A stretch of 64,000 nt of DNA from Cronobacter sakazakii (lineage in GTDB: Bacteria; Pseudomonadota; Gammaproteobacteria; Enterobacterales; Enterobacteriaceae), in NCBI RefSeq assembly GCF_000982825.1, contig NZ_CP011047.1, forward strand, positions 310,001 through 374,000, written 5' to 3'. A model generated the notes under the pieces. That model was not told the DNA's origin, made no database searches, and worked only from the letters and a program-made list of their open reading frames with translations. Made by a program: the position numbers and the translations under genes. The number at the start of each line of letters is the position of its first letter. The stretch's first letter is position 1. Positions 16,043 to 25,368 of this stretch are shown here, piece by piece.

Positions 16043-17320
16043 CTACAGCGCGAGAAACAGTCCGGCAATCGTCGCGCTCATCAGGTTAGAGAGCGTACCG
16101 GCCGCTACGGCCTTAAGCCCGAGCTGCGCGACTTCGTGGCGGCGGTTGGGTGCCATGCTGCCCAGCCCGCCAATCAGGATGGCGATAGAAGAAAGGTTAG
16201 CAAATCCGCACAGCGCGAAAGAGATAATCGCTTTGGTGTGATCAGAGAGCACCTGCAAGCCCGCCGCCGCGACTAGCGCGTCCTCTTTCAGGTATTCGCC
16301 GAAATTCATATATGCCACGAATTCGTTAATGATGAGCTTCTGGCCAATAAACGAGCCCGCGACCATCGCCTCATCCCACGGCACGCCGATCAGCCACGCC
16401 ACCGGTGAGAACAGCCAGCCGAGGATCAGCTGCAACGACAGCTCCGGGTGATTAAACCAGCCGCCGATGCCGGAGAGCATGCCATTCAGCAGCGCGATAA
16501 GCGCTACAAACGCCAGCAGCATCGCGCCAACGTTAAGCGCCAGCTGCATCCCGGCGGACGCACCGGAGGCGGCGGCGTCCAGCACGTTCGACGGACTGTC
16601 GGGATCGCGCTGCGTGGTATCGAGCTGCGGCGCGTCGTGCGGGGTTTCCGTCTCCGGAATAATGATTTTGGCGAACAGCAGGCCGCCAGGGGCTGCCATA
16701 AAGGATGCGGCAATCAGGTATTCCAGCGGTACGCCCATCTGGGCATAGCCCGCCAGTACTGAGCCTGCCACCGATGCCAGCCCGCCGCACATCACGGCAA
16801 AGAGTTCAGAGCGGGTCATCGTGGCGATATACGGGCGCACCACCAGCGGCGCTTCGGTCTGGCCGACAAAAATATTGGCGGTCGCCGAGAGCGATTCAGT
16901 ACGGGAGGTTTTCAGCACTTTACGCAGCGCGCCTCCCAGCAGGCGGATCACCAGTTGCATGATGCCGAGATAATAGAGCACCGCGATAAGCGAGGAGAAA
17001 AAGACGATAACCGGCAGAACGCGCAGCGCGAAGATAAACCCGCCGCCGCCGAACACCTCAAACATTTTGTCGGACACCAGCCCGCCAAAAAGGAACGAGA
17101 TGCCGTCATTGCCGTAAGCGATGACATTCGCCACGCCTTCAGACATCGCCAGCAGCACTTTGCGCCCGGCGGGCACGTAGAGCACCAGCGCGCCGATAGC
17201 AACCTGAATCAGCCATGCACCCACGACGGTGCGAAGATTAATCGCCTTTCTGTTACTGGAGAGTGCGACCGCGATGAGAAGCAGCGCCAGCATTCCCACC
17301 AGGCCCATCAATATTTGCAT
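16043..17320 (-). CDS. Concentrative nucleoside transporter (NupC/NupX-like)
   Basis: 425-residue CNT-family symporter in the inner membrane, predicted to import nucleosides with protons or sodium. It has the N-terminal CNT domain (SFLFGGLVSDKMFEVFGGGGFIFALRVLPVIVFFSSL), the gate/core segment with VGQTEAPLVVRPY, and a hydrophobic C-terminal transport domain. It is closer to NupX/YeiJ than to NupC in its opening. It lies directly upstream of the deo operon on the same strand but behind its own terminator, which couples nucleoside uptake and catabolism by position. E. coli has no transporter at this place. The exact nucleoside preference is unknown. Confidence 0.9.
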   Translation of the reverse strand: MQILMGLVGMLALLLIAVALSSNRKAINLRTVVGAWLIQVAIGALVLYVPAGRKVLLAMSEGVANVIAYGNDGISFLFGGLVSDKMFEVFGGGGFIFALRVLPVIVFFSSLIAVLYYLGIMQLVIRLLGGALRKVLKTSRTESLSATANIFVGQTEAPLVVRPYIATMTRSELFAVMCGGLASVAGSVLAGYAQMGVPLEYLIAASFMAAPGGLLFAKIIIPETETPHDAPQLDTTQRDPDSPSNVLDAAASGASAGMQLALNVGAMLLAFVALIALLNGMLSGIGGWFNHPELSLQLILGWLFSPVAWLIGVPWDEAMVAGSFIGQKLIINEFVAYMNFGEYLKEDALVAAAGLQVLSDHTKAIISFALCGFANLSSIAILIGGLGSMAPNRRHEVAQLGLKAVAAGTLSNLMSATIAGLFLAL

Positions 17321-17443
17321 ACAGTATCCCTGAGATATGAGTGAATTATGTTGTCCCGCGCAGGCAGGCGGCGCGATTTAACGACAGGGAATCTGTTGAA
17401 ATCCAGACGCTTTACGCTTTTTTAAACAAGCGTGGACAGTGGG

Positions 17444-18229
17444 TCACATTTTGAGGCGCGGAAACAGCGCGCGGGTGTTTTCAAAGAGGGTATGAGCGAT
17501 AACATCCGGCGGCTCGGGGCGCAGTTCGCAGAGAACGTCAAACACGCCGTTAACGCGCTCGGGCCGGTTTGGTTGCCCCTGCCAGCCGTTCAGCGGCATA
17601 TCGGGCGCGTCAGTTTCCAGCAGCAGCGCAGACAGCGGCAGCTTCGCGATGACGTCGCGCGTCTTTTGCGCGCGCGGGTAGGTAATCGTGCCGCCGACGC
17701 CGATGCGGTAGCCGAGATCCACGAAGCGCTGCGCCTGTTGCAGGCTGCCCGCGAAGCCGTGCACCACGCCGGTACAGGGCAGCGCATGGCGCTTAAGATG
17801 CATCGCGAGCTTATCGTGCGTGCGGCGCGAGTGCAGGATCACCGGCAGATCATAGCGTTTCGCAAGCCGCAACTGGGCGTCGAGTATCGCTTCCTGGCGC
17901 TCAAACAGCGGGTTTTCCATATAGAGGTCAAGCCCGATCTCGCCTATCGCCACCAGTTTGTCCGCCTGCTGTTGCAGATGATGCTCCAGCAGCGCGAGGC
18001 TCGCGTCGTTATGGTTGCCGATGACAATCGGATGCAAACCGATGGCCGCCCACAGCGCCGGATAGCGCGCGGCAAGCTCCAGTACCGTCGCGAAGCGCGC
18101 GGCTTCCACCGCAGGCACAATGATGTGCTCAACGCCTGCCGACGCCGCCTGCGCCAGGCTTTCAGCCTCGGTGCCGGTAAACGGCGGGAAATCGAAATGG
18201 CAGTGGGTGTCGATGAAGCGCCGCGTCAT
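17444..18229 (-). CDS. yjjV: TatD-family metal-dependent hydrolase YjjV
   Basis: 261-residue TatD-type (beta/alpha)8 metallohydrolase. The metal ligands lie in DTHCHFD near the N-terminus, in IGEIGLDLY, in ILHSRR, in VVHGF and in LLETDAPDM. Family members are 3'-5' nucleases or deoxyribonucleases; the YjjV substrate is not settled. It overlaps the upstream yjjU by 4 nt, so the two are translationally coupled, as in E. coli. Confidence 0.95.
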   Translation of the reverse strand: MTRRFIDTHCHFDFPPFTGTEAESLAQAASAGVEHIIVPAVEAARFATVLELAARYPALWAAIGLHPIVIGNHNDASLALLEHHLQQQADKLVAIGEIGLDLYMENPLFERQEAILDAQLRLAKRYDLPVILHSRRTHDKLAMHLKRHALPCTGVVHGFAGSLQQAQRFVDLGYRIGVGGTITYPRAQKTRDVIAKLPLSALLLETDAPDMPLNGWQGQPNRPERVNGVFDVLCELRPEPPDVIAHTLFENTRALFPRLKM

Positions 18230-19359
18230 GCCAGATCCTCATCGCTGAACGTCGCGTCGTTCGCCTGCTCGGTTTTGACCAGCGGCGCGTCCAGCGCGTC
18301 GTTGGCAACGGTCGCCGGCGGCACCACGATGGTCGTTTCCGGTATGACAGGCGCCAGCACCTCAGCCGCCGCGGCAACCGCGGCCGGTTCAGCCACCGGC
18401 AGCACAGGGCGCGTACCGTAACGGCGCAGCGGCGGTTTGTTCACCAGCAGTTTGCCGACGGTGGCCAGGAAATAGCGCCCGCACAGACGCCCCAGTTTGT
18501 AATCTTCCATCAGCGCCGGAAGACGGCTGCCGAGCGCCATGCTGGTCAGCGCGCGGGGCGGCGAGATTTCAAAAACGCGCAGTTTGCCAGGCGGGTTTTC
18601 GATAAATTCCTGAATCTCGCGGTAGGTTTTTTCGTGGTGCTGCACCAGATTGAGCAGAGGCTGCAGGCTGCTGTCGGTCAACCAGCGTTCCATACGCTTA
18701 AACCACTGCGGCGTGTAGTACATCTGCGACGGTACGGTGCGGATAACGACAAGCGTCGTGGCACCGAGGCGCGCCGCCTCGCGCACCGGGATCGCATCGC
18801 TCACGCCGCCGTCAAAATAGTTTACGCCGTCGATATCGACGCCAGGCCGGTAAAAACCCGGAATGGCGCTGGAGGCGCGAACAATCTCCAGCCAGTTGTT
18901 CTCCTGCGGCGCGAAATAGCCAGGCGAATAGTCATCACGGCGGCAGGCGCACATATAAAACGCTTTGCCGTCGTCAAACAGCCGCATCGCGTTGCCCATA
19001 TTGAGCGGCATACGCGCAGACGTGGCCTCGGTCAGCCAGTCGAGATCGATAAGATTACCGCCGCGTACAAAGCGCACCGGGTCAAAGAAATCGCGAGAGG
19101 TGGTAAAGCGGGTAATAACGCGCCGGGCGTAACCAGGCTGGTTACAGACGTAGGCTGAGAGGTTTTGCGCCCCGGCAGAGGTGCCGAGAAAGAAGTCGAA
19201 CGGGTTGAATTGCGCGCGCATGAATTCGTCCAGCACGCCGGCAGTAAAGATCCCGCGCTGACCGCCACCTTCACAGACGATAGCCAGCTTACCGGGACGA
19301 AACGGTTTCACCGCCAGCGGCGCTATGCTGCCCGGCGTTACGGGAATACGTTGTCCCAC
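18226..19359 (-). CDS. yjjU: Patatin-like phospholipase YjjU
   Basis: 377-residue patatin-family serine hydrolase. The oxyanion loop EGGGQRG comes early, the nucleophile elbow is GTSAG, and the catalytic Asp sits in FDGGVSD, giving the Ser/Asp dyad. The C-terminal tail (about 320-377) is Pro/Ala-rich and less conserved. It is longer than E. coli YjjU (357) because of this tail. Operon with yjjV. The natural lipid substrate is unknown. Confidence 0.95.
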   Translation of the reverse strand: MGQRIPVTPGSIAPLAVKPFRPGKLAIVCEGGGQRGIFTAGVLDEFMRAQFNPFDFFLGTSAGAQNLSAYVCNQPGYARRVITRFTTSRDFFDPVRFVRGGNLIDLDWLTEATSARMPLNMGNAMRLFDDGKAFYMCACRRDDYSPGYFAPQENNWLEIVRASSAIPGFYRPGVDIDGVNYFDGGVSDAIPVREAARLGATTLVVIRTVPSQMYYTPQWFKRMERWLTDSSLQPLLNLVQHHEKTYREIQEFIENPPGKLRVFEISPPRALTSMALGSRLPALMEDYKLGRLCGRYFLATVGKLLVNKPPLRRYGTRPVLPVAEPAAVAAAAEVLAPVIPETTIVVPPATVANDALDAPLVKTEQANDATFSDEDLA

Positions 19360-19474
19360 CCTGCTTTCCTGTTGTTATCCGTCGCGCGCCGCGCGAACGT
19401 TTTTCGGTGCCATAAACCAGCAAAGCCAGTCACAGGGACTGGCTTTGCCGTCTGTCAGTTATCTTTTTATCACA

Positions 19475-19636
19475 CTATGGGCGTCGACGGCCCATAAAAA
19501 GGCTAACCAGGAACAGAATAATACCCACAACAAATACGATTTTCGCTGCGCCTGCTGCGGTACCTGCCAGGCCACCAAAGCCCAGAGCGGCCGCAATCAA
19601 CGCGATAACCAGAAAGATAATGCCCCAACGAAACAT
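19475..19636 (-). CDS. ytjA: Small membrane protein YtjA (UPF0391)
   Basis: A short 53-codon gene from ATG at 19636 to TAG at 19475. The product begins MFRWGIIFLVIALIAAALGF and ends FMGRRRP, matching E. coli YtjA in sequence and length. It has two hydrophobic helices separated by a small Gly/Ala-rich turn. It lies between osmY and yjjU as in E. coli. Its function is unknown; such proteins are often stress-induced. Confidence 0.95.
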   Translation of the reverse strand: MFRWGIIFLVIALIAAALGFGGLAGTAAGAAKIVFVVGIILFLVSLFMGRRRP

Positions 19637-19763
19637 AAGACTCTCCTTTACCATAGTTAATCTTTATACCGCTTCTTAATGAACGCAGCGTCCACTGGCG
19701 GTGTCATCCAGCTGATAGTGCTTACCTTCCCTCCCGGCGCAAACCGGGAGAGGGGCTTGCCTG

Positions 19764-20378
19764 TTACGACTTCACTTTTAGATCGTTTTTGACGCTTTTC
19801 ACGCCATCAACTGCTTTTGCGATGCTTTCAGCGCGCTGAGACTGTTTTTCAGACTCGACGTGACCGGAAAGCTGCACCACACCGTCGGTGGTTTCGACTT
19901 TCACATTACGCGAAGGAACGATGTCATCCGCCAGCAGTTTCGCTTTGATTTCGCTGGTGGTGGCCGCGTCACCCGCATAACCTTTCACCGACTTGTCTTT
20001 ACCGTCGCGTACGTGCAGCTTGTCGCTGACAGAAGTAACGCCTTCAACGCCTTTGGCGATTTTCACCGCTTCCTCGGCCTGAGCCTGGCTTTCAACAAAG
20101 CCGCTCAGCGTTACAACGCTTTTCTCGGTTTTAACAGAGATGTCGGTGCTCTTAATCTGTTCGTCATCTACCAGCGCCGCTTTAACTTTAGCGGTGATGG
20201 CGCTATCGTCCATGAAGTTACCGACTTTATTCATAGAGCTATCGATTTTTTGCCCTGCGCTATCCGCGGTAGATTTGGTGCTTTCAACGGCGGAGTTCTC
20301 TGCGAATGCAGAAGAGGACGCCATGACAGAACCCAATACAACAGCCAGCAGAGTTTTTGAAATCTTAGTCTTGTTCAT
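19764..20378 (-). CDS. osmY: Periplasmic BON-domain protein OsmY
   Basis: 204-residue periplasmic protein with a signal peptide (about 1-26, cleavage after SSAFA) and two BON domains (about 55-122 and 134-201), each with the VxLSGxV(E) pattern. OsmY is an osmotically and RpoS-induced periplasmic chaperone that also aids autotransporter biogenesis; the window carries an autotransporter at 45-48 kb. A short inverted repeat CTCCCGG...CCGGGAG at 19731-19750 lies just past the stop and may end the transcript, though it lacks a clean T-tract. Confidence 0.97.
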   Translation of the reverse strand: MNKTKISKTLLAVVLGSVMASSSAFAENSAVESTKSTADSAGQKIDSSMNKVGNFMDDSAITAKVKAALVDDEQIKSTDISVKTEKSVVTLSGFVESQAQAEEAVKIAKGVEGVTSVSDKLHVRDGKDKSVKGYAGDAATTSEIKAKLLADDIVPSRNVKVETTDGVVQLSGHVESEKQSQRAESIAKAVDGVKSVKNDLKVKS

Positions 20379-20784
20379 CGATTCGTTCCTGTAGTTTGCT
20401 CAGAATTTGAGCCGCAAGCCGCCACGTCAGCGGCTTTCCTAACAGCAGGCATAAGCACCGCTGATGAGTTATTCGCGCCGCGCCGGCAAGGCATCGTCAG
20501 AGGGTCAGTCAGACAGCCGTCGCGTTGCGAGAACTCAGTTATTAATATGGCAATAATAACGTTTATGATGATGAATCACCGGATGAGAAGCGCTTAGCGG
20601 CATTTCATCCCGACGACGTTGTCATCACATTGTTAAATATAGATCAGCTTCGCAAAAACGCCTGGGCAACGGCGGGAAAAATCGCCAAAACAGCTGAGAA
20701 AGCAGGAATTTAAGAACATTCCGCATGGCGGAAAAAAGGCGGGGAAACGAGGCAGGACGCGGCTTTGCCGCGTCCTGAAGGGGA
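20379..20784. other. Intergenic region between prfC and osmY
   Basis: About 400 bp without a supported gene. The part next to osmY should hold its stress promoter, but I cannot place it with confidence. At 20753-20777, a strong CAGGACGCGG...CCGCGTCCTG hairpin lies 8 nt past the prfC stop and may terminate prfC, although no T-tract follows. Confidence 0.5.
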
Positions 20785-22374
20785 TTAGTGCTCGCGCGTT
20801 TTACGGAAGGTGACGTCCGGGTAACGCTCCTGCGTGAGGTTAAGGTTGACCATGGTCGGGGCGATATACGTCAGGTTGTCGCCGCCATCCAGCGCCAGCT
20901 GAACCTCGTTCTTACGCTTGAACTCTTCGAATTTCTTCGCGTCGTCGCATTCCACCCAACGGGCCGTCGCCACGTTGACCGATTCGTAAATCGCCTCAAC
21001 GCTGTATTCGCTCTTAAGGCGCGACATAACAACATCAAACTGCAGCACACCCACCGCGCCAACGATCAGATCGTTGTTGGAGAGCGGACGGAACACCTGC
21101 ACCGCGCCCTCTTCTGAGAGCTGAACCAGCCCTTTCAGCAGCTGTTTCTGCTTGAGCGGATCTTTCAGGCGGATACGGCGGAACAGTTCCGGGGCGAAGT
21201 TCGGGATACCGGTGAACTTCATGCTTTCACCCTGCGTGAAGGTGTCGCCGATCTGAATCGTGCCGTGGTTGTGCAGGCCGATGATATCGCCAGGATACGC
21301 TTCTTCGACATGCGAACGGTCGCCCGCCATAAAGGTCAGCGCGTCGGAGATAACCACATCTTTACCGGTACGCACCTGGCGCAGCTTCATGCCTTTTTCA
21401 TATTTACCGGACACCACGCGCATAAATGCCACGCGGTCGCGGTGTTTCGGGTCCATGTTGGCCTGAATTTTAAACACGAAACCGGAGAACTTCTCTTCGC
21501 TCGCTTCCACCACGCGGCCATCGGTCTGGCGCGGCATCGGCGCAGGTGCCCACTCCACCAGACCATCCAGCATATGGTCAACGCCGAAGTTGCCAAGCGC
21601 GGTCCCGAAGAACACCGGCGTGATTTCACCGCTCAGGAACAGCTCGCGGTCAAACTCATGCGAAGCGCCTTTCACCAGCTCCAGCTCGTCGCGCAGCTGC
21701 GCGGCCAGCTCGTCGCCCACGGCCTGATCCAGCTCCGGGTTGTCCAGCCCTTTAACGATGCGGACTTCCTGAATGGTATGGCCCTGACCGGTCTGGTACA
21801 GGTAGGTTTCGTCATTATAAAGGTGGTAAACGCCTTTAAAGAGTTTGCCGCAGCCAATCGGCCAGGTGATCGGCGCACAGGCGATTTTCAGCTCGTTTTC
21901 CACTTCATCCAGCAGCTCCATTGGATCGCGGATGTCACGGTCGAGTTTGTTCATAAAGGTCAGGATCGGCGTGTCGCGCAGACGGGTAACTTCCATCAGC
22001 TTACGGGTGCGATCCTCAACGCCTTTCGCGGCGTCTATAACCATCAGGCAGCAGTCCACCGCCGTCAGCGTGCGGTAGGTATCTTCCGAGAAGTCTTCGT
22101 GGCCGGGGGTATCCAGCAGGTTAACGAGACAGTCATGGTAAGGGAACTGCATCACGGAGGTGGTAATAGAAATCCCGCGCTGCTTTTCCATCTCCATCCA
22201 GTCCGATTTCGCGTGCTGGCTGGAGCCGCGGCCTTTTACCGTACCGGCGACCTGAATCGCCTGTCCGAACAGCAGCACCTTTTCAGTGATCGTCGTTTTA
22301 CCGGCGTCCGGGTGCGAGATAATGGCAAAAGTGCGGCGCTTGGCCACCTCTTGCAAATAAGGAGACAACGTCAT
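20785..22374 (-). CDS. prfC: Peptide chain release factor 3
   Basis: 529-residue translational GTPase RF3, which removes RF1/RF2 from the ribosome after termination. G1 is in SHPDAGKTT (about 19-27), G3 is DTPGHEDF and G4 is NKLD; the C-terminal domains are complete to REH. I chose ATG at 22374 (MTLSPYLQEV) because it matches E. coli; an upstream TTG at 22380 would add two residues. Confidence 0.98.
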   Translation of the reverse strand: MTLSPYLQEVAKRRTFAIISHPDAGKTTITEKVLLFGQAIQVAGTVKGRGSSQHAKSDWMEMEKQRGISITTSVMQFPYHDCLVNLLDTPGHEDFSEDTYRTLTAVDCCLMVIDAAKGVEDRTRKLMEVTRLRDTPILTFMNKLDRDIRDPMELLDEVENELKIACAPITWPIGCGKLFKGVYHLYNDETYLYQTGQGHTIQEVRIVKGLDNPELDQAVGDELAAQLRDELELVKGASHEFDRELFLSGEITPVFFGTALGNFGVDHMLDGLVEWAPAPMPRQTDGRVVEASEEKFSGFVFKIQANMDPKHRDRVAFMRVVSGKYEKGMKLRQVRTGKDVVISDALTFMAGDRSHVEEAYPGDIIGLHNHGTIQIGDTFTQGESMKFTGIPNFAPELFRRIRLKDPLKQKQLLKGLVQLSEEGAVQVFRPLSNNDLIVGAVGVLQFDVVMSRLKSEYSVEAIYESVNVATARWVECDDAKKFEEFKRKNEVQLALDGGDNLTYIAPTMVNLNLTQERYPDVTFRKTREH

Positions 22375-22465
22375 AATCAATCTTCTGTGTAAGCGCGCGG
22401 CCAGGCGCCACGCGGCGAGTGAGCGAAAAATGCGGCTATTTTACCCATCTGCCAGGGTCAGACAA

Positions 22466-23143
22466 TCATTGTTTACACAGCAGTTGCTCCAGTTCGCTTA
22501 ACGAGGTGACCTGCCAGGTCGGGGCGATATCTTCCGGCAGCGTGCGTCCGTGGTGGTTGAGCCAGCAGGTCGCGAGCCCCGCGTTGATGCCGCCCAGAAT
22601 ATCGGATTCCGCCGTGTCGCCCACCATCAGCACGCGGGAGCGATCGGGGTTGCCCATTTTCTCCAGCGCATAGTCGAAGATTTCCGGGGCGGGTTTCGCC
22701 ACGCCGACCTGTTCGGAGATAACCAGTAAATCAAAATAGTCGCGAAAACCGGTGCGCTCAAGACGGATCTGCTGCAGCGCCGTAAAGCCGTTGGTAATGA
22801 TGCCCAGTTTGACTTTACCCTTAAGCGACGCCAGCAGCGACGCGGCACCCGGCAGCGGCGCGCAGATCTCCGCCATCGCGTTCAAAAAGGCGCTGTTCAG
22901 ATCGCCTGCCGGCACGCTCAGACGGTCAGCCCAGCCCTGAAAACGCTGGTGCTGCAACTGTAACGCGCTGATAGCGCCGTTCTGGTAATCGACCCACAGC
23001 GGTTTATTCACGGCCTGATATTCGTGAAAATCCTGCTCGGTGAACGTCACGCTGTAGTCCAGGAACATGCGCTGCAGGCCGCCAAAGGCGTCGAAAGTAA
23101 ACAGCGTTTCGTCAGCGTCAAAAAGAATCCAGTCCCACTTCAT
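22466..23143 (-). CDS. yjjG: Pyrimidine 5'-nucleotidase YjjG (dUMP phosphatase)
   Basis: 225-residue HAD-superfamily phosphatase. The nucleophile motif is FDADETLF; motif II is IITNGF; motif III/IV is VGDTAESDILGG. It hydrolyses dUMP, dTMP and related, including non-canonical, pyrimidine nucleotides in E. coli. Its start lies 20 nt past the rimI stop, so it probably belongs to a holD-rimI-yjjG operon. Confidence 0.97.
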   Translation of the reverse strand: MKWDWILFDADETLFTFDAFGGLQRMFLDYSVTFTEQDFHEYQAVNKPLWVDYQNGAISALQLQHQRFQGWADRLSVPAGDLNSAFLNAMAEICAPLPGAASLLASLKGKVKLGIITNGFTALQQIRLERTGFRDYFDLLVISEQVGVAKPAPEIFDYALEKMGNPDRSRVLMVGDTAESDILGGINAGLATCWLNHHGRTLPEDIAPTWQVTSLSELEQLLCKQ

Positions 23144-23163
23144 TACGTCACCTTTCTTGATTA

Positions 23164-23601
23164 TCAGCCCAACGGTAGCGCCATGATGATGGCGTCTTCG
23201 CGCCCGTCGGACGTCGGGTAATAGTTGCGGCGAATCGTCGCCTCGTTAAAGCCCATGCTTTCATAAAGCGCACGCGCCGCGTGGTTGGAGGCGCGCACTT
23301 CGAGCCACAGCGTCAGCACGCCGCGCGCCTCAAGCGCCTCGATAAGATGTTCCAGCAGCGCGCGGCCCAGCCCGCGGCGCTGAAACGCCGGGTCGACCGC
23401 GATATTAAACAGCGTGGCTTCATCCAGCACGACCTGGGTAATCGCGAACGCGGCCATTTTGCCATCGACATCCAGACGCAGGTTCAGGTAGCGCTCGCCC
23501 TGGTTGCTGGCAAAGGTTTTTTCGCTCCAGGGAAAGGCATGCGCCCGCTGTTCAATCGCGAAAGCCGCCGGCAGATCAGCGCTCTGCAGTAAGGAAATCA
23601 T
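23164..23601 (-). CDS. rimI: Ribosomal protein S18 alanine N-acetyltransferase RimI
   Basis: 145-residue GNAT acetyltransferase that acetylates the N-terminal alanine of ribosomal protein bS18. It has the acetyl-CoA loop VDPAFQRRGLGRALLEHLIE and the C-terminal ALYESMGF. Length is close to E. coli (148). It overlaps the 3' end of holD by 26 nt, as in E. coli. Confidence 0.97.
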   Translation of the reverse strand: MISLLQSADLPAAFAIEQRAHAFPWSEKTFASNQGERYLNLRLDVDGKMAAFAITQVVLDEATLFNIAVDPAFQRRGLGRALLEHLIEALEARGVLTLWLEVRASNHAARALYESMGFNEATIRRNYYPTSDGREDAIIMALPLG

Positions 23602-23986
23602 CTTCGTGCTCGCAAATTTGTTGCCAGAGATCGGCGCGCGCCGGGCCGCTGCGCTGTAACGTTTCCAGCCCCGGCGTCACCAGCCGGGCACCGGGCAGCT
23701 CAGGTGGCGCATCCACGCCCAGACACCAGCTGTTGCAGTGGGCGTCATGCAGCATCGCCACGCGATCGGGGGTTAACTGCATCACCTGGTCGGCATCAAG
23801 CGCCAGCGCGCGCAGCACATCTTTTATAAAGGGATGCGTGAGCGGCGGCGGCTCGGCGGTCACCATGACCAGGCGAATATGAGAAGGCAGCACAATGGCA
23901 ATTTCACCCAGCAGCGCGGCGGGGCGACGCAATACCCACTGGGTAATGCCCAGTTGCTGTAATCGCCAGTCTCGTCGGGATGTCAT
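23576..23986 (-). CDS. holD: DNA polymerase III psi subunit HolD
   Basis: 136-residue psi subunit, which with chi (HolC) links the clamp loader to SSB. The N-terminal MTSRRDWRLQQLGITQWVLRR is the conserved region contacting the gamma complex. ATG at 23986 gives the E. coli-like start (137 residues there); the longer frame to 24028 adds 14 unconserved residues and crowds rsmC. The SD is weak, consistent with low expression. Overlaps rimI; divergent from rsmC. Confidence 0.95.
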   Translation of the reverse strand: MTSRRDWRLQQLGITQWVLRRPAALLGEIAIVLPSHIRLVMVTAEPPPLTHPFIKDVLRALALDADQVMQLTPDRVAMLHDAHCNSWCLGVDAPPELPGARLVTPGLETLQRSGPARADLWQQICEHEDDFLTAER

Positions 23987-24091
23987 AGGAATGCCTGAAT
24001 CAGTGCCGAAGGGCCGCAAATATAGCAAATCCGTCGAACATGCGCCAACAAACCACTATAATCGCTCCTCAAGTTTCCGAAGGAGTGTTTC

Positions 24092-25120
24092 ATGTCTGGT
24101 TTTTCCCCGGCAAGCGAAGTTCTGCTGCGCCACAGTGATGATTTTACCGAAAGCCGCGTTCTGTTTGCCGGCGATATGCAGGATGACCTGCCGGCGCGTT
24201 TTGACACCGCGCAAAGCCGCGCGCATACGCAGCAGTTCCACCACTGGCAGGTGCTGAGCAAGCCGATGGGCGATAACGCGCGCTATGGTCTGGTGGCCGA
24301 CGCCGAAATCGTGGCGGACAGCGATACCCTGATCTACTACTGGCCGAAAAACAAACCGGAAGCCCAGTTCCAGCTGATGAACCTGCTGTCGCTGCTGCCG
24401 GTCGGTACCGATGTTTTCGTGGTCGGCGAAAACCGCAGCGGCGTGCGCAGCGCCGAAGCAATGCTGGAAGCGTACTGCCCGCTTAATAAAGTCGACAGCG
24501 CGCGCCGCTGCGGGCTGTATCACGGTCGCCTTGAAAAACAGCCGGAATTCAATGCCGACGGCTGGTGGGGCGAATACCAGGTCGACGATCTGACCATCAA
24601 AACCCTGCCGGGCGTCTTCAGCCGCGACGGGCTGGATGTTGGTAGCGATCTGCTGCTCTCTACCCTCTCGCCGCATACCAAAGGCAAAGTGCTGGACGTG
24701 GGTTGCGGCGCGGGCGTGCTGGCCGCGGTGCTGGCGAGCCATTCGCCGAAAGTGCGTCTGACCCTGTGCGACGTGAGCGCGCCAGCGGTGGAAGCGAGCC
24801 GCGCGACGCTCGCCGCGAACGGCTTTGAAGGTGAAGTGGTTGCAAGCAACGTCTTTTCAGAAATCAAAGGCCGCTTCGATATGATTATCTCCAACCCGCC
24901 GTTCCACGATGGCATGGAGACCAGTTTTGAAGCCGCGCAAACGCTGATTCGCAGCGCTGTGCGCCACCTGAATATCGGCGGCGAGCTGCGTATTGTGGCG
25001 AACGCGTTTCTGCCGTATCCCAACGTGCTGGACGAAACCTTCGGCAACCACGAAGTGCTGGCGCAGACCGGGCGCTTTAAGGTCTATCGCGCGGTAATGG
25101 GTCGCAACGCGAAGCGTTAA
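24092..25120 (+). CDS. rsmC: 16S rRNA (guanine1207-N2)-methyltransferase RsmC
   Basis: 342-residue methyltransferase that modifies G1207 of 16S rRNA using S-adenosylmethionine. It has two duplicated Rossmann domains: a degenerate N-terminal one (about 1-160) and an active C-terminal one with VLDVGCGAGVLAA (SAM binding) and the catalytic ISNPPFHDG. An SD of GAAGGAG precedes ATG 24092. It is divergent from holD, as in E. coli. Confidence 0.97.
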   Translation: MSGFSPASEVLLRHSDDFTESRVLFAGDMQDDLPARFDTAQSRAHTQQFHHWQVLSKPMGDNARYGLVADAEIVADSDTLIYYWPKNKPEAQFQLMNLLSLLPVGTDVFVVGENRSGVRSAEAMLEAYCPLNKVDSARRCGLYHGRLEKQPEFNADGWWGEYQVDDLTIKTLPGVFSRDGLDVGSDLLLSTLSPHTKGKVLDVGCGAGVLAAVLASHSPKVRLTLCDVSAPAVEASRATLAANGFEGEVVASNVFSEIKGRFDMIISNPPFHDGMETSFEAAQTLIRSAVRHLNIGGELRIVANAFLPYPNVLDETFGNHEVLAQTGRFKVYRAVMGRNAKR

Positions 25121-25138
25121 GCGTATTCACGCGTCGAA

Positions 25139-25170
25139 TGCCGCTTTTTGCATCATTTGGAAAAGCGGCA
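25139..25170. terminator. Inverted repeat after rsmC, possible terminator
   Basis: TGCCGCTTTT and AAAAGCGGCA form a 10-bp stem with a 12-nt loop, 18 nt past the rsmC stop and just before the tRNA promoter. The internal T/A runs could help termination, but no T-tract follows the stem. Confidence 0.5.
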
Positions 25171-25182
25171 TGCAATTAAGTG

Positions 25183-25210
25183 TTGACGAAGTCCAGAAAA
25201 CATCTAGAAT
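25183..25210 (+). promoter_or_regulatory. Promoter of the tRNA-Leu cluster
   Basis: TTGACG (25183-25188), 16-bp spacer, TAGAAT (25205-25210), followed by a GC-rich GCGCCTCC discriminator. This is a sigma-70 promoter of the stringently controlled tRNA type, about 40 bp upstream of the first tRNA. Confidence 0.8.
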
Positions 25211-25250
25211 GCGCCTCCGTGGTTGCAATACTTCCCGGTATTGCTGGTAT

Positions 25251-25336
25251 GCGAAGGTGGCGGAATTGGTAGACGCGCTAGCTTCAGGTGTTAGTGTCCT
25301 TCGGACGTGGGGGTTCAAGTCCCCCCCCTCGCACCA
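25251..25336 (+). tRNA. leuQ: tRNA-Leu (CAG), copy 1
   Basis: 86-nt class II tRNA beginning GCGAAGGTGGCGG and ending in an encoded CCA. The anticodon loop CTTCAGGTG gives CAG, reading CUG leucine codons. It has a long variable arm (TGTCCTTCGGACG) and TTCAAGT in the T loop. It is the first of three identical tandem copies, equivalent to E. coli leuQPV. Confidence 0.97.
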
Positions 25337-25368
25337 AAGACCACGCAAGAAAGTATCGCTCGCACTGC

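Noticed and set aside
19864..20394. Open frames antisense to osmY
   Set aside because: They mirror the BON-domain codons and have no independent start signals or motifs.
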